Assembly (NCBI GenBank): GCA_033722295.1
Contig: JAWVZH010000004.1
Span: 1-56,201, forward strand
From: JAWVZH01 sp033722295
GTDB lineage: Bacteria > Bacteroidota > Bacteroidia > Chitinophagales > Saprospiraceae
Direction of reading: 5' to 3'
Length of the DNA stretch: 56,201 nucleotides
How positions within the stretch are numbered: position 1 is the first letter of the stretch; every line of letters starts with the position of its first letter. Position numbers and translations under genes: made by a program. A model generated the notes under the pieces. The model made no database searches. It worked only from the letters and a program-made list of their open reading frames with translations, and was not told where the DNA came from. Positions 33,343 to 41,474 of the stretch are shown here, piece by piece.

Positions 33343-34977
33343 CTACTTTTGAGAGGCCGGAATCAGGTCAAATTCCACTCTTCTATTAAGATATCTTCCT
33401 TCTGCTGTCGCATTGTCAGCCACAGGACGCGTTTCACCATATCCAGTATAGCCCATGCGTTTTGAGGCTATACCTCTTGATATCAGATATTCATAGCAGG
33501 TTTGCGCCCGTTTTTCCGATAAACGCTGATTCACCGTCGCACTTCCGCTGTTGTCAGTATGACCGGATATCATAAGATTGTAATCCGGATACTTTCTCAT
33601 TATTTCTGCTACCTGGTTCAAGATCCTGAACGATTCAGTCTTAAGGGTCGATCTTCCAGTGCTGAACTGAACGGCTCTCATCGCTATTTCAAGCGTCCTT
33701 TTATCTTCTTTTGAAATTTCGGGACAACCGCCATTATCTGCAGGTCCTGCACTTCTTGGACAACTGTCCTTTGAATCCTCTATTCCGTCACCGTCAGTAT
33801 CTGGACACCCATTAAATGCGATAAGTCCGACAGTATTCGGGCAATCATCGCGGGCGTCAATTACACCGTCACCATCGCTGTCCGTTCCCTCCGGGCAACC
33901 ATTATTTTCAATGGTGCCTGCCTGATCAGGACAATCGTCCTGGTTATCCGCTATACCATCATTATCAGAATCCATAACCTTTGGACAACCCATGTTATCC
34001 TTCGATCCACGTACATTCGGACAATCATCATCTTTATCTGCCACACCATCACCATCAGAATCAGGGCAACCATTCAGTGCCTCGGGTCCAACATCAAAAG
34101 GACAATCGTCCAGGTGGTTTGGCAGTCCATCATTGTCATCATCTTCAGCGGGGCAGCCGTCATTAGAGGCGATACCCGCCAGGTTAGGACATTTATCCTC
34201 GCTATCTGAAAGTCCATCACCATCACTATCAGGACACCCTGACATTTCCTTGAGTCCAGCGGTCTCGGGACACTTGTCGATCACGTCATGCAGTCCATCA
34301 CCATCAGAATCAGGACACCCTATATATTCCGCTTCCCCTGCAATGTTAGGGCAAAGATCCTCTTCATCCGGGATCCCATCGCCGTCGCTATCAGGTTTTG
34401 AAACTTCCATTTCCTTCTCCTTTTTCTCCTCCATCATTTCCTTTTGCGCCGCAGGGCCCAAAAGATAAATGAATCCAATACCATGCTGCAGGTTTGACCT
34501 GTCCTCCATGAAAGCCAGACGGAACTCTGATTGCCATTGAATATAAGCCCTGTCATTCATTTTGACATATACACCTCCACCAAGCGGAATCTGAGGAACG
34601 AAGTCGCCATCAAATTCCTTGACAAAACCAGCACCGGCCATCAAGAATGGGCGGAACACCCAATCTGGCTTTTGCCAGTAGTAGATCGCCTGAGCATCTA
34701 AACTAAAGAAGCTCCTGTTATTGGCATCTTCTTCCGAGGTGCTGAAGACACCGGCTCTAAGGGGTACGTGAAGATTCAGGTTATCTATCAGTTTATGATG
34801 ATAACCCACCTCCCATGCAGGCCTATAGGATCTGAACTTTGAGAAATCACCGCCTTGCATAGAACGGTAGTCTGTAAAGACTCTTTTAAAACCTATACCT
34901 CTATCATAGTCAGGGTTTTGTGAAAAAAGGATCGTACAACATCCCATGACCAGTATTAATGTAATGAGCTTCTTCAT
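33343..34977 (-). CDS. OmpA-family outer-membrane protein with thrombospondin type-3 repeats
   Basis: 544 residues. Signal peptide (1-20, ending near LFSQ), an N-terminal region of amphipathic strands that probably forms an outer-membrane barrel (about 25-178), a charged linker rich in Glu/Lys/Met (179-195), eight calcium-binding thrombospondin type-3 repeats (196-419; D-x-D-x-D-G pattern followed by CP), and an OmpA C-terminal domain (about 430-540) with MISGHTDNSGS and the NQRLSEKRAQTCYEYLISRGI peptidoglycan-binding helix. It probably anchors the outer membrane to the cell wall and binds calcium. The purE gene converges from the other side. A matching -7 box lies 23 bases before its start. 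Confidence 0.9.
   Translation of the reverse strand: MKKLITLILVMGCCTILFSQNPDYDRGIGFKRVFTDYRSMQGGDFSKFRSYRPAWEVGYHHKLIDNLNLHVPLRAGVFSTSEEDANNRSFFSLDAQAIYYWQKPDWVFRPFLMAGAGFVKEFDGDFVPQIPLGGGVYVKMNDRAYIQWQSEFRLAFMEDRSNLQHGIGFIYLLGPAAQKEMMEEKKEKEMEVSKPDSDGDGIPDEEDLCPNIAGEAEYIGCPDSDGDGLHDVIDKCPETAGLKEMSGCPDSDGDGLSDSEDKCPNLAGIASNDGCPAEDDDNDGLPNHLDDCPFDVGPEALNGCPDSDGDGVADKDDDCPNVRGSKDNMGCPKVMDSDNDGIADNQDDCPDQAGTIENNGCPEGTDSDGDGVIDARDDCPNTVGLIAFNGCPDTDGDGIEDSKDSCPRSAGPADNGGCPEISKEDKRTLEIAMRAVQFSTGRSTLKTESFRILNQVAEIMRKYPDYNLMISGHTDNSGSATVNQRLSEKRAQTCYEYLISRGIASKRMGYTGYGETRPVADNATAEGRYLNRRVEFDLIPASQK
33721..34392 (-). repeat. Eight tandem thrombospondin type-3 coding repeats
   Basis: Within the OmpA-family gene, eight units of about 27-31 residues follow each other, each with an acidic D-S-D-G-D-G-like core and a C-P pair (units begin near residues 196, 223, 250, 279, 306, 336, 367 and 393). 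This is a protein-domain repeat with diverged DNA, not a nucleotide-level satellite. Confidence 0.85.
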
Positions 34978-34999
34978 CCGGATCTATGCTTTGATCAAA

Positions 35000-35007
35000 C
35001 AAATTTA
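35000..35007 (-). promoter_or_regulatory. -7 box of the OmpA-family gene
   Basis: On the minus strand TAAATTTG (35007-35000) is an exact -7 box 22 bases before the ATG. A TTG lies only 13 bases upstream of it, closer than usual, so the -33 part is uncertain. Confidence 0.45.
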
Positions 35008-35086
35008 ATTCTTATATATTCAACGGGATAATTTATAAACCTCTTTGTTTACACACTTTAATATATTATTTTTTTTCATAATATGA

Positions 35087-35572
35087 TTATGCGTGTTCAA
35101 AAAATCCCGTCTTCTTGTTCTTTTGAACCTTGTCCCAATCAAAATATCGGCCGTTCATCGCCACATACACACCCGGAGTGAGAGTCTGCACGAAAGCAAG
35201 CGCACTTCCCAGATTAAAGAAACCGTCTGACGAGTTCCCAAACGCATATGGTACAAGCGCACCGGTGAGTACGATCGTCTTTTGGATCTTTCGTTCGGCC
35301 AGCATCCTGGCTGTCTCCACCATCGTGTCTGTGCCGTGTGTTATAAGGATCTTGTCCGCGTCAGACCGCTCGCAATTATACGCAATGATCTCCCGGTCCT
35401 CTTTTGACATTTCAAGGCTGTCCACCATCATGAGTGTTCTGAGCTCCACATCAACAGTATTCCGCCCTCTTTCCAACATCTCCATTATATGTGTGTCTCT
35501 AAAGTACAGTTCACCTGTCACGTAATCATATTCCTTGTCAAAAGTACCTCCCGTTACAAAAATTTCGATCAT
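35087..35572 (-). CDS. Single-domain asparaginase-like protein
   Basis: 161 residues, half the length of a typical L-asparaginase (about 330). The two N-terminal-domain motifs are present: VTGGTFDKEY (first catalytic Thr region, residues 7-16) and ITHGTDTMVETAR (second Thr, Asp). The C-terminal domain that completes the usual tetramer interface is absent and the frame ends cleanly (GFFEHA), so it is probably a natural short family, which I recall in Bacteroidota and some Proteobacteria as asparaginase-domain proteins. Activity on asparagine is not assured. No signal peptide. It lies between the OmpA-family gene and a divergent secreted protein, probably transcribed alone. Confidence 0.78.
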   Translation of the reverse strand: MIEIFVTGGTFDKEYDYVTGELYFRDTHIMEMLERGRNTVDVELRTLMMVDSLEMSKEDREIIAYNCERSDADKILITHGTDTMVETARMLAERKIQKTIVLTGALVPYAFGNSSDGFFNLGSALAFVQTLTPGVYVAMNGRYFDWDKVQKNKKTGFFEHA

Positions 35573-35628
35573 AACATATTATAATTATTCATAATATATT
35601 GGCATGATAATTGTCCCAAAATAGTATA

Positions 35629-35644
35629 TGCCCTTGAAAGGGCA
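35629..35644. promoter_or_regulatory. Perfect 16-base palindrome before the small T9SS protein gene
   Basis: TGCCCTT-ga-AAGGGCA lies 26 bases before the ATG at 35670. The two-base centre makes a stable RNA hairpin unlikely, so a dimeric-repressor operator is the more natural reading. The regulator is unknown. Confidence 0.35.
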
Positions 35645-35669
35645 ATTATTAGAACCAAAAATTATTATC

Positions 35670-36185
35670 ATGTATCAATTCAGGACCATCATCTCAATCC
35701 TCTGTTTTATTCTGTTGTCAGGATATGCCTCTTTTGGTCAAAATAATGCTATGGCATCAGCGTCGGTCTTTGCCGTGGCAGAAACTTTTAGTATCGCAGA
35801 AAAGCACGAGGCGGACGCGGATTATTTACCTTATGCCGCTCCTATTTTCGGTATGGAGGCGGAAGCATATAATGAGCACTTCACAGAATACAGGGAAGGT
35901 GCACTCATGGACAGGATATTGGATCTCAACAATATGGAGCTCCAGGCGATCTACACAGATTCTAAAATGAATGAGATCAATGTCTCATTCAACTCCAGGA
36001 TCACCCAGGAAGTCGTAGTCACCATTTATGATTCATATGGTGGTAATATAAAAACTAAGACCTACGAGGTACTGGATGGACTAAATAATTATGCCATCCC
36101 TACTGATGACCTGAAAGATGGTTTCTACTCAATGGTCGTATCGGGTGACAATGACCAGTTCATCCAAAGATTTATTATTGAATAA
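35670..36185 (+). CDS. Small secreted protein with T9SS-type C-terminal domain
   Basis: 171 residues from the ATG at 35670; an upstream in-frame ATG (35628) would place 14 residues before the signal peptide and is unlikely. Signal peptide about 1-24, ending near SFGQ. Residues 25-90 are acidic with no recognisable fold. The last 80 (about 92-171) run IYTDSKMNEINVSFNSRITQ, then VVTIYDSYGGNIKTKTYEVLDGLNNYAIPTDDLKDGFYSMVV, and end in a short Phe/Ile tail, the beta-sandwich of type IX sorting domains. So nearly half the mature protein is sorting domain, and the cargo is very small. Ends with a strong terminator. Function unknown. Confidence 0.72.
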   Translation: MYQFRTIISILCFILLSGYASFGQNNAMASASVFAVAETFSIAEKHEADADYLPYAAPIFGMEAEAYNEHFTEYREGALMDRILDLNNMELQAIYTDSKMNEINVSFNSRITQEVVVTIYDSYGGNIKTKTYEVLDGLNNYAIPTDDLKDGFYSMVVSGDNDQFIQRFIIE

Positions 36186-36215
36186 AAGAGACAAGGCTGT
36201 TAAAACTAACCACTG

Positions 36216-36243
36216 GCCGCTTCTTCCGGGAAGCGGCTTTTTT
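36216..36243 (+). terminator. Rho-independent terminator
   Basis: GCCGCTT (36216-36222) pairs with AAGCGGC (36231-36237) over eight bases, followed by six T. It ends the small T9SS gene 31 bases past its stop and abuts the stop codon of the convergent YkuK-like gene. Confidence 0.9.
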
Positions 36244-36712
36244 ATATGACCTTGTCTGCACAGGACGTGCTGGCGAAAGCATGTGGCTTTGCCTTGAAAA
36301 CAAACCCCATAGACAGTATGTATCCCATCGCCTCCTTTAGTGCAGAGTTGGATTTGAATTGTGGGTCTGTATTTATATCTGCATGTACTTCGAGTTCTAT
36401 ATCATGTTTTTCGAGCATATGGCAAAGCTGGTATGCAACATCTACTGATTTGGCAACTTCAGTGATCATTCGTTCCTTGAGCCCCATCGTATTTTGGGTC
36501 TTCGTGTTACTGATAAACATGAACCCACCCTTCTTTTCGCGTAAGAATACAATGACGGTGGCAAACTCTATCGTTCCTCCCTTCTTCTGGCTATCGGTTC
36601 CAATGCACAATTTAAGGCGGTGACCAGCGGCTTTCTCTCGCAGGATCGAGGATTCTACGTTTTGGATGAGGTCACCGGATAATGGCCGACCATTAAGTCT
36701 TCTCCACGCCAT
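36242..36712 (-). CDS. YkuK-like ribonuclease H-fold protein (DUF458)
   Basis: 156 residues. Recognisable family features are KLCIGTDSQKKGGTIEFATVIVF (about 34-56), with the Asp in a strand as in RNase H folds, then a helix ERMITEVAKSVDVAYQLCHML, and ELEVHADINTDPQFKSNSALKEAMGYILSMGF near the end, all characteristic of the YkuK/DUF458 group. These proteins are predicted RNase H-like, but their activity has not been established to my knowledge. No partner gene is adjacent: the spacer upstream (36713-37240) is gene-poor. The stop overlaps the T-run of the terminator from the opposite strand. Confidence 0.8.
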   Translation of the reverse strand: MAWRRLNGRPLSGDLIQNVESSILREKAAGHRLKLCIGTDSQKKGGTIEFATVIVFLREKKGGFMFISNTKTQNTMGLKERMITEVAKSVDVAYQLCHMLEKHDIELEVHADINTDPQFKSNSALKEAMGYILSMGFVFKAKPHAFASTSCADKVI

Positions 36713-36826
36713 GATACTTGATATTTTTCTGTGTTGACAGGGTCATTGTAATGATATCCAATTGATCCTCAAGTCGCGCATGCCCACTATACCCTAATCC
36801 CACAGAGACAAGATAATCAACCATGT

Positions 36827-37017
36827 ATGAATAAAAGAACACCTAATATTACAGAAAATTCTAAAATATGAATAAGCGGAAGTCAAAAATATAATCCAGA
36901 GTTAATACAGTGGAGTGATCTTCTTGCAAGAGTTTTGGAGTATGATGCGATTATGGAAGTTATTGGATCATCTATAGTTCAGGAATGGAAGATTATCAGA
37001 AAGCACGAAGATTGTTA
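36827..37017 (+). pseudogene. Possible decayed small gene
   Basis: An ATG at 36827 opens fourteen codons and stops with TGA at 36869-36871; the same frame then stays open for 48 codons to TAA at 37015-37017, with a plausible helical composition (PELIQWSDLLARVLEYD and so on). This could be one small gene interrupted by a stop, such as a transposase or toxin-antitoxin remnant, or it could be chance in AT-rich DNA. The frame ends exactly where the first GACCCCCGGGGT palindrome begins. I recognise no family. Confidence 0.2.
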
Positions 37018-37034
37018 AAACGACCCCCGGGGTT
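37014..37034. repeat. REP-like element, copy 1 (GACCCCCGGGGT core)
   Basis: GTTAAAA followed by CGACCCCCGGGGTT. It shares the GTTAAA-n-n-GACCCCCGGGGT arrangement with copy 2 at 37158-37178 in the same orientation. The outer arms of this copy do not pair, so only the core is palindromic. Confidence 0.5.
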
Positions 37035-37038
37035 AGAA

Positions 37039-37056
37039 TTTACCAAGAGTGGTAAA
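37039..37056. repeat. Short hairpin
   Basis: TTTACCA (37039-37045) and TGGTAAA (37050-37056) pair perfectly over the four-base loop AGAG. It lies just right of REP-like copy 1. Confidence 0.45.
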
Positions 37057-37103
37057 TATTCTACCTCCTGCATTGTAATTAGCTTATAAACAAATGATTA
37101 TAA

Positions 37104-37125
37104 CATCCTACGACCAAGTAGGATG
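37104..37125. repeat. Eight-base-pair hairpin
   Basis: CATCCTAC (37104-37111) and GTAGGATG (37118-37125) pair perfectly over a six-base loop. No T-run follows on either strand, so it is not an ordinary terminator. Confidence 0.5.
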
Positions 37126-37157
37126 AGAATTGGTGAAAAGTATAAATGTTAAAATGT

Positions 37158-37186
37158 GTTAAAGTGACCCCCGGGGTCGCATTAAC
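37158..37186. repeat. REP-like element, copy 2 (29-base extended palindrome)
   Basis: The left arm GTTAAAGTGACCCC and the right arm GGGGTCGCATTAAC match at 12 of 14 positions around a single central C. The central GACCCCCGGGGTC is also present, in near-identical form, at 37022-37034. It abuts the terminator-like hairpin of the gene to its right. Confidence 0.55.
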
Positions 37187-37216
37187 AATAAAGGGGATCC
37201 GAAGACCCCCTTTATT
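37187..37216 (-). terminator. Terminator-like hairpin of the large T9SS gene
   Basis: AATAAAGGGG (37187-37196) and CCCCTTTATT (37207-37216) are perfect ten-base inverted repeats over a ten-base loop. The arms carry A/T at their bases on both sides, so it could act in either direction; on the minus strand it lies 24 bases past the stop at 37241. Confidence 0.65.
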
Positions 37217-37240
37217 CTGAAACCTTAGTAGACCTCAAAC

Positions 37241-39697
37241 TCACTTAACAAAACTTCCTACTGCTGTAGAATGCTGATTTCTTAGCTTGAAGTAATACAT
37301 GATACCTGTAGACATATCTGATACATCTATAGATATCTGCGTCTGCCCGTTGTCGAAAGAGCCGAGTGGTCTCTGGTATACTTGCTGACCACTGATTGTA
37401 TATATAATGATGTCGTAAGTACCTTCTTGTGGTGAATAAAAATCAATATTCAGGATGTCACTTACCGGATTCGGTGCCACACTGAATACTTCAAGTTCAT
37501 CTTTGTTGTAAGCCTCAACTGTGATCGCCTTGCGCGTTCCGGCCACATTATAGGCTATGGCATCAATGTCCACATCTATATCCGATAGTAATATTTTCTT
37601 TCCCGAGATCTCCATGCCTATCTCCTCTGTTCCCTCGTTATGTACCCATAAAACAGTGAACCAGCCCTCACCTTTTGATCGAATCTTGACTTCGCCGCCA
37701 TCCAGGAGAAGATCATCTACATTTGCTCCCGGCAAATAAATGGATAACTGACCTGCCTTGACTTTCTCGTCGAAATTCAGGATCAGATTACGACCTTCCA
37801 ATTCCATTCTCATGCCGATCGTAAGCCGTTCACGACTAGAATTCTGCCGGACACCTTCAGGATCAACTGTACCGTCAATATCCCCAACCTTTACTCCAAC
37901 AAAATGCATATCCATTTCCCGGTCATCCAAATCCCTGATCTTCATTTTTCTATCCAGTGAACCAAATCCTTGACTCAAGTACTGATCAAAAGCTTTCTGG
38001 TCATAAAATCGCCAACTTTCAAATTGGGCATCCGGCCAGGAAGGATCCAATATCGCAGAAAGCAATAAGTTCTGGTCAAACATATTGACCTTCCCGTCGC
38101 CATTGATATCGGCGGCAAGCAGCGCAACCGGGTCCGAGATCTTGAAAAAAGGAGAATTATGGAAGTACAGGTAGTAATAATCCCAAATATCCACTCCATT
38201 CATCATGCCTTTGGATTTGGAGGCACTGATCTCGTAATATCTGTTTCTTTCAAGATCCCTGAATTCATAATGACCCGACATCGCCATACTTTTCCTGGTT
38301 ATGTCGTACCATGACGTATCATGGGAAACAACGATCTTCTGATTGCCATTTTGATCTATTATGGTATCCCGTCTGGTTTGAACACTGAATGCGGCATCTT
38401 CTCCGAATAAAGAAATTTCCACTTCCTTGATCGTTCGACCATCAGGCAGTGCAAGGTTCCCTGCGATCATGGCTTTACGAAGGGAGTCAGGCATGCAATC
38501 CGTCAATCTTGGGTTGTTGTTTTGAACAACCACGTAAGTTATACAGTAGGATTGATTACCAAACTCATCGGTTACCCAGATCTCCACATCATTGACCCCT
38601 ATGTTGTCACAGGTGAATGTTATCACCTGATCGCTGGTATCTTCAGAAAAGGAATAGATCAGCTCTGCATCGGGATAGCAAGAATGAAAACTACCTGCAT
38701 TCAGGTCGGAAGCCCAGATATCACGCATACCTATATCAATAATTCCATTGCCGTTCGTATCCATGGGCATCAATGTGGTAATAATGCCATTCTTGCAATA
38801 AGGCGTTGGAGGCTTGGCAGGCTTGACCTCGATCTTGAACTTGCACTTAGCCTCTCTTCCACATCCATACTCAGTCGTATAGTAGAACTCATGTATACCT
38901 ATGGGGTATTTACCACTCGCATTATTTCCTGATTCCTCAGCGAAGGATGATTTATTTTTTACTTTGAGCGTATCCCCGCATTTAGAAATAGCGATCACAT
39001 CCTCCAATACAATATCGGCGCTATCACATTCTTCCGCATAGAAAACCGTATCCTTGGGACACTCGAATTCCGGTCGCGTTTTCTGGTCGACCTTGATCAC
39101 CTGAATATGCTGCCATTTCCCTTCAGTAGATCCGGGATATGGCTTGTACTGACACCAATCAACGACACTCCATGTACGTATAAGCTTAGCACAGTGCGGG
39201 CCAAACTCGAAGTACTCATCATGATAGGAATAAGCCGGTTTTGAACATTCCTTTCTTTTGAATTTCGGAAAGGCATATCTCGTAGGCAGATAGCGTGGAT
39301 CCAGATTTGCCCTGCAGGTATCCAGAGTCCAGTTGTCCGGCCAGATAATATCCCTTTCATCGAATAGGCCTTTTCCCCGCACAGTAATATACTGTGTACA
39401 GGTATGCCAGTTCCAGTAGGGGTCTTCTACCCTCCATGTCCTTTTAATGATACCGATGCCGCAAGAATTCCTTTCATCCTTAATGGTCGGCTGACCAGCA
39501 GAAACCTTCTTGTAATCCTTCCAGACGTAGGCATCACCCCATCTCGAAAGATCTGATAAATCATCATCACAATCCACCGTCACATCCGGCGGACAGACCA
39601 ATTTAAAACTCACGGGTGCTTCCTTCAAAGACGGATCAGCAAAACCCCACATCGACCATACCATGGCCACACTAAACAGTACGCCTTTAGTTTTCAT
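37241..39697 (-). CDS. Large secreted multi-domain protein with T9SS type A sorting domain
   Basis: 818 residues with a signal peptide (1-20, ending near FADP). The N-terminal 300 residues are Cys- and Trp-rich and contain repeats of the form PPDVTVDCDDD, RTWRVEDPYWNWHTCTQYITV, FECPKDTVFYAEECD and FYYTTEYGCGREAKCKFKIEV, resembling HYR/Ig-like modules found in large Saprospiraceae surface proteins. A dockerin-like pair of EF-type loops (AADINGDGKVNMFDQNLLL near 540-560, and VGDIDGTVDPEG) follows. The last 75 residues (VAPNPVSDILNIDF to GSFVK) are the T9SS sorting domain, so the product is exported across the outer membrane. Specific role unknown; adhesion or matrix function is inferred from the architecture. 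It is transcribed alone. Confidence 0.85.
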   Translation of the reverse strand: MKTKGVLFSVAMVWSMWGFADPSLKEAPVSFKLVCPPDVTVDCDDDLSDLSRWGDAYVWKDYKKVSAGQPTIKDERNSCGIGIIKRTWRVEDPYWNWHTCTQYITVRGKGLFDERDIIWPDNWTLDTCRANLDPRYLPTRYAFPKFKRKECSKPAYSYHDEYFEFGPHCAKLIRTWSVVDWCQYKPYPGSTEGKWQHIQVIKVDQKTRPEFECPKDTVFYAEECDSADIVLEDVIAISKCGDTLKVKNKSSFAEESGNNASGKYPIGIHEFYYTTEYGCGREAKCKFKIEVKPAKPPTPYCKNGIITTLMPMDTNGNGIIDIGMRDIWASDLNAGSFHSCYPDAELIYSFSEDTSDQVITFTCDNIGVNDVEIWVTDEFGNQSYCITYVVVQNNNPRLTDCMPDSLRKAMIAGNLALPDGRTIKEVEISLFGEDAAFSVQTRRDTIIDQNGNQKIVVSHDTSWYDITRKSMAMSGHYEFRDLERNRYYEISASKSKGMMNGVDIWDYYYLYFHNSPFFKISDPVALLAADINGDGKVNMFDQNLLLSAILDPSWPDAQFESWRFYDQKAFDQYLSQGFGSLDRKMKIRDLDDREMDMHFVGVKVGDIDGTVDPEGVRQNSSRERLTIGMRMELEGRNLILNFDEKVKAGQLSIYLPGANVDDLLLDGGEVKIRSKGEGWFTVLWVHNEGTEEIGMEISGKKILLSDIDVDIDAIAYNVAGTRKAITVEAYNKDELEVFSVAPNPVSDILNIDFYSPQEGTYDIIIYTISGQQVYQRPLGSFDNGQTQISIDVSDMSTGIMYYFKLRNQHSTAVGSFVK

Positions 39698-39921
39698 ATT
39701 TTGAGTTTTCGATTACGACCAGCAATCGTGTGTAGTTTCAGCCTTGTAAGAGTAGAATTTGTGGATGGAACATATCAAAGATACACCTCTGAATTCATAT
39801 TACGAAAAATAATATGTATAACACTGTGATTTTAACACTTCGTAATTGAAACAAATAGGGTAAAAGGCCCGGAGGTAACCATTTCTTTCCAAATTCTCCG
39901 GCTTTGTTTTATCTTCTCAAA

Positions 39922-41436
39922 ATGACAGTTAAATACATCATCTTATTCCTCTACCTCGGTGTTTTATTCTTCATAGGAGTATTTGCCTCAAGAAGGATCA
40001 AAAATATTTCAGATTATTACGTTGCCGGAAAGAAACTGAATTTCTGGATCGTCGCCTTTTCATCCAGAGCAACCGGTGAAAGTGCATGGTTGCTACTTGG
40101 TTTGACCGGAATGGGTGCGATAAGTGGAGTAAGTACTTACTGGGTTGTTGTTGGTGAGGTTTTGGGTGTTGCTATCGCCTGGATCTATATGGCAAAGAAA
40201 TTTAAAAGGAGGACGGATGCTTACAACAGCATCACCATCCCGGACTATCTGGAAAGTCATTTTAAGAGTACGACTTTTCTCCTGCGCAAAATAGCAGCGA
40301 TCGCTCTTTCCATATTTGTGGTCATCTATGTGAGTGCGCAGATCGATGCCACAGGCTCCGCTTTTGAGGCCTTTCTCGGTTGGAATTATTATACGGGAGC
40401 GATAGTGGGGTTTCTCATCGTACTTGCCTACATATTTCTTGGTGGCTTCATCGCCGTGGCATGGTCGGATGTATTTCAGGGTATTCTGATGTTCTTCGGA
40501 TTGGTGCTCATTCCCATAACTGCGTTTTTTGCAATACCCAATATCACAGAGATCGCATCCGGTCTCAGAGCGATTGACCCTGAGCTGCTGAATGTATGGG
40601 GCCCGGGGGGATTCAATCTGATGAATCTGATGACCATTTTGGGCTTTGCTATGATCGGTCTGGGATTCCTGGGCTCTCCTCAGGTCTTCGTCAGGTTCAT
40701 GTCGATCAATAACGAGAGCGAGATCAATAGAGGAAAATGGGTGGCCCTCGTCTATACGCTTTTAACAGATGCTGCAGCTGTGACGGTCGGGATCATTGGA
40801 AGGTATCTCTTTACTGAAGCCGGAACAGACCCTGAAGCCATCATGGGTAATGCCGGGCAAAACGTCCTTTCAATGGTGGTCGAACACTTTTTCCCCCTGG
40901 TCATCGTCGGTCTTTACATTGCAATCGTCCTCTCGGCCATCATGTCAACCGTCGACTCATTGCTCGTGGTAGGCAGCAGTTCTCTAAGTCGCGACCTGTA
41001 CCAGAAGATCTATAATCCAAATATATCACAGCAGAAGATCACTCGATACAGTCGTCTGATCACTCTCATCATGGCCATTGGCGCACTCACCGTTGCATTG
41101 TTGGTGGCTGTAAGCACACCTGGCAGGACTATCTTTTGGTTCGTCATATTTGGTTGGTCGGGCATCGCAGCTACTTTTTGCCCGGTGATCATTCTTAGTT
41201 TGTTTTGGGATGGATATACCGAAAGAGGCGCAATAGCTTCCATGATCAGTGGATTCTTAGCTGTGCCTTTCTTCAAATTCGTTGTTCCTCAGATAGAGAC
41301 AATTGGACCTTATATAGAAAAATTGGACGTAATGGGTCCTTCATTTGCTGTGGCCTTTATTTTTGGATTTCTCGCGAGTAAGCTTTTCCCCAAAGGCAGT
41401 ATCAGAGGGAAACCAGCATCAGAAGTCATTGTATGA
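39922..41436 (+). CDS. Sodium/solute symporter (SSS family)
   Basis: 504 residues from the ATG at 39922; a TTG six codons upstream is in frame but unnecessary. The protein is almost wholly hydrophobic with thirteen likely helices. SSS marks: SDYYVAGKKLNFW after the first helix, SSRATGESAWLLLGLTGMGAISG, GGFIAVAWSDVFQGILMF (the PutP-like sugar/proline helix) and LSAIMSTVDSLLVVGSSSLSRDLY, which includes the Na+-site serines. PutP-type proline or a related substrate is plausible but not provable. An imperfect inverted repeat CCGGAG/CTCCGG (39869-39901) lies just upstream. It converges on the DUF547 lipoprotein gene. Confidence 0.9.
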   Translation: MTVKYIILFLYLGVLFFIGVFASRRIKNISDYYVAGKKLNFWIVAFSSRATGESAWLLLGLTGMGAISGVSTYWVVVGEVLGVAIAWIYMAKKFKRRTDAYNSITIPDYLESHFKSTTFLLRKIAAIALSIFVVIYVSAQIDATGSAFEAFLGWNYYTGAIVGFLIVLAYIFLGGFIAVAWSDVFQGILMFFGLVLIPITAFFAIPNITEIASGLRAIDPELLNVWGPGGFNLMNLMTILGFAMIGLGFLGSPQVFVRFMSINNESEINRGKWVALVYTLLTDAAAVTVGIIGRYLFTEAGTDPEAIMGNAGQNVLSMVVEHFFPLVIVGLYIAIVLSAIMSTVDSLLVVGSSSLSRDLYQKIYNPNISQQKITRYSRLITLIMAIGALTVALLVAVSTPGRTIFWFVIFGWSGIAATFCPVIILSLFWDGYTERGAIASMISGFLAVPFFKFVVPQIETIGPYIEKLDVMGPSFAVAFIFGFLASKLFPKGSIRGKPASEVIV

Positions 41437-41474
41437 TCACCAGTGAAACGAAATGCCTGATCAAATTCATTCGC

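Larger units (their letters stand above)
36713..37240. other. Gene-poor, AT-rich spacer with tandem palindromes
   Basis: About 530 bases with no convincing gene. The left part (about 36820-37017) is AT-rich and holds two short frames that lie in one register separated by a stop. The right part carries, in order, a GACCCCCGGGGT core (37022-37033), a TTTACCA/TGGTAAA hairpin (37039-37056), a CATCCTAC/GTAGGATG hairpin (37104-37125), a second GACCCCCGGGGT core in a 29-base palindrome (37158-37186), and a terminator-like hairpin (37187-37216). The composition differs from the flanking genes. Confidence 0.6.

Noticed and set aside
33721..34392. Regular spacing that could suggest a CRISPR-like array
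   Set aside because: The units are diverged codons of thrombospondin type-3 repeats in a single reading frame; there are no identical repeats and no cas genes.
33992..34468. A Ser/Pro-rich plus-strand frame of 158 codons opposite the thrombospondin repeats
   Set aside because: It is generated by the repetitive Asp/Gly codons on the other strand and is not a separate gene.
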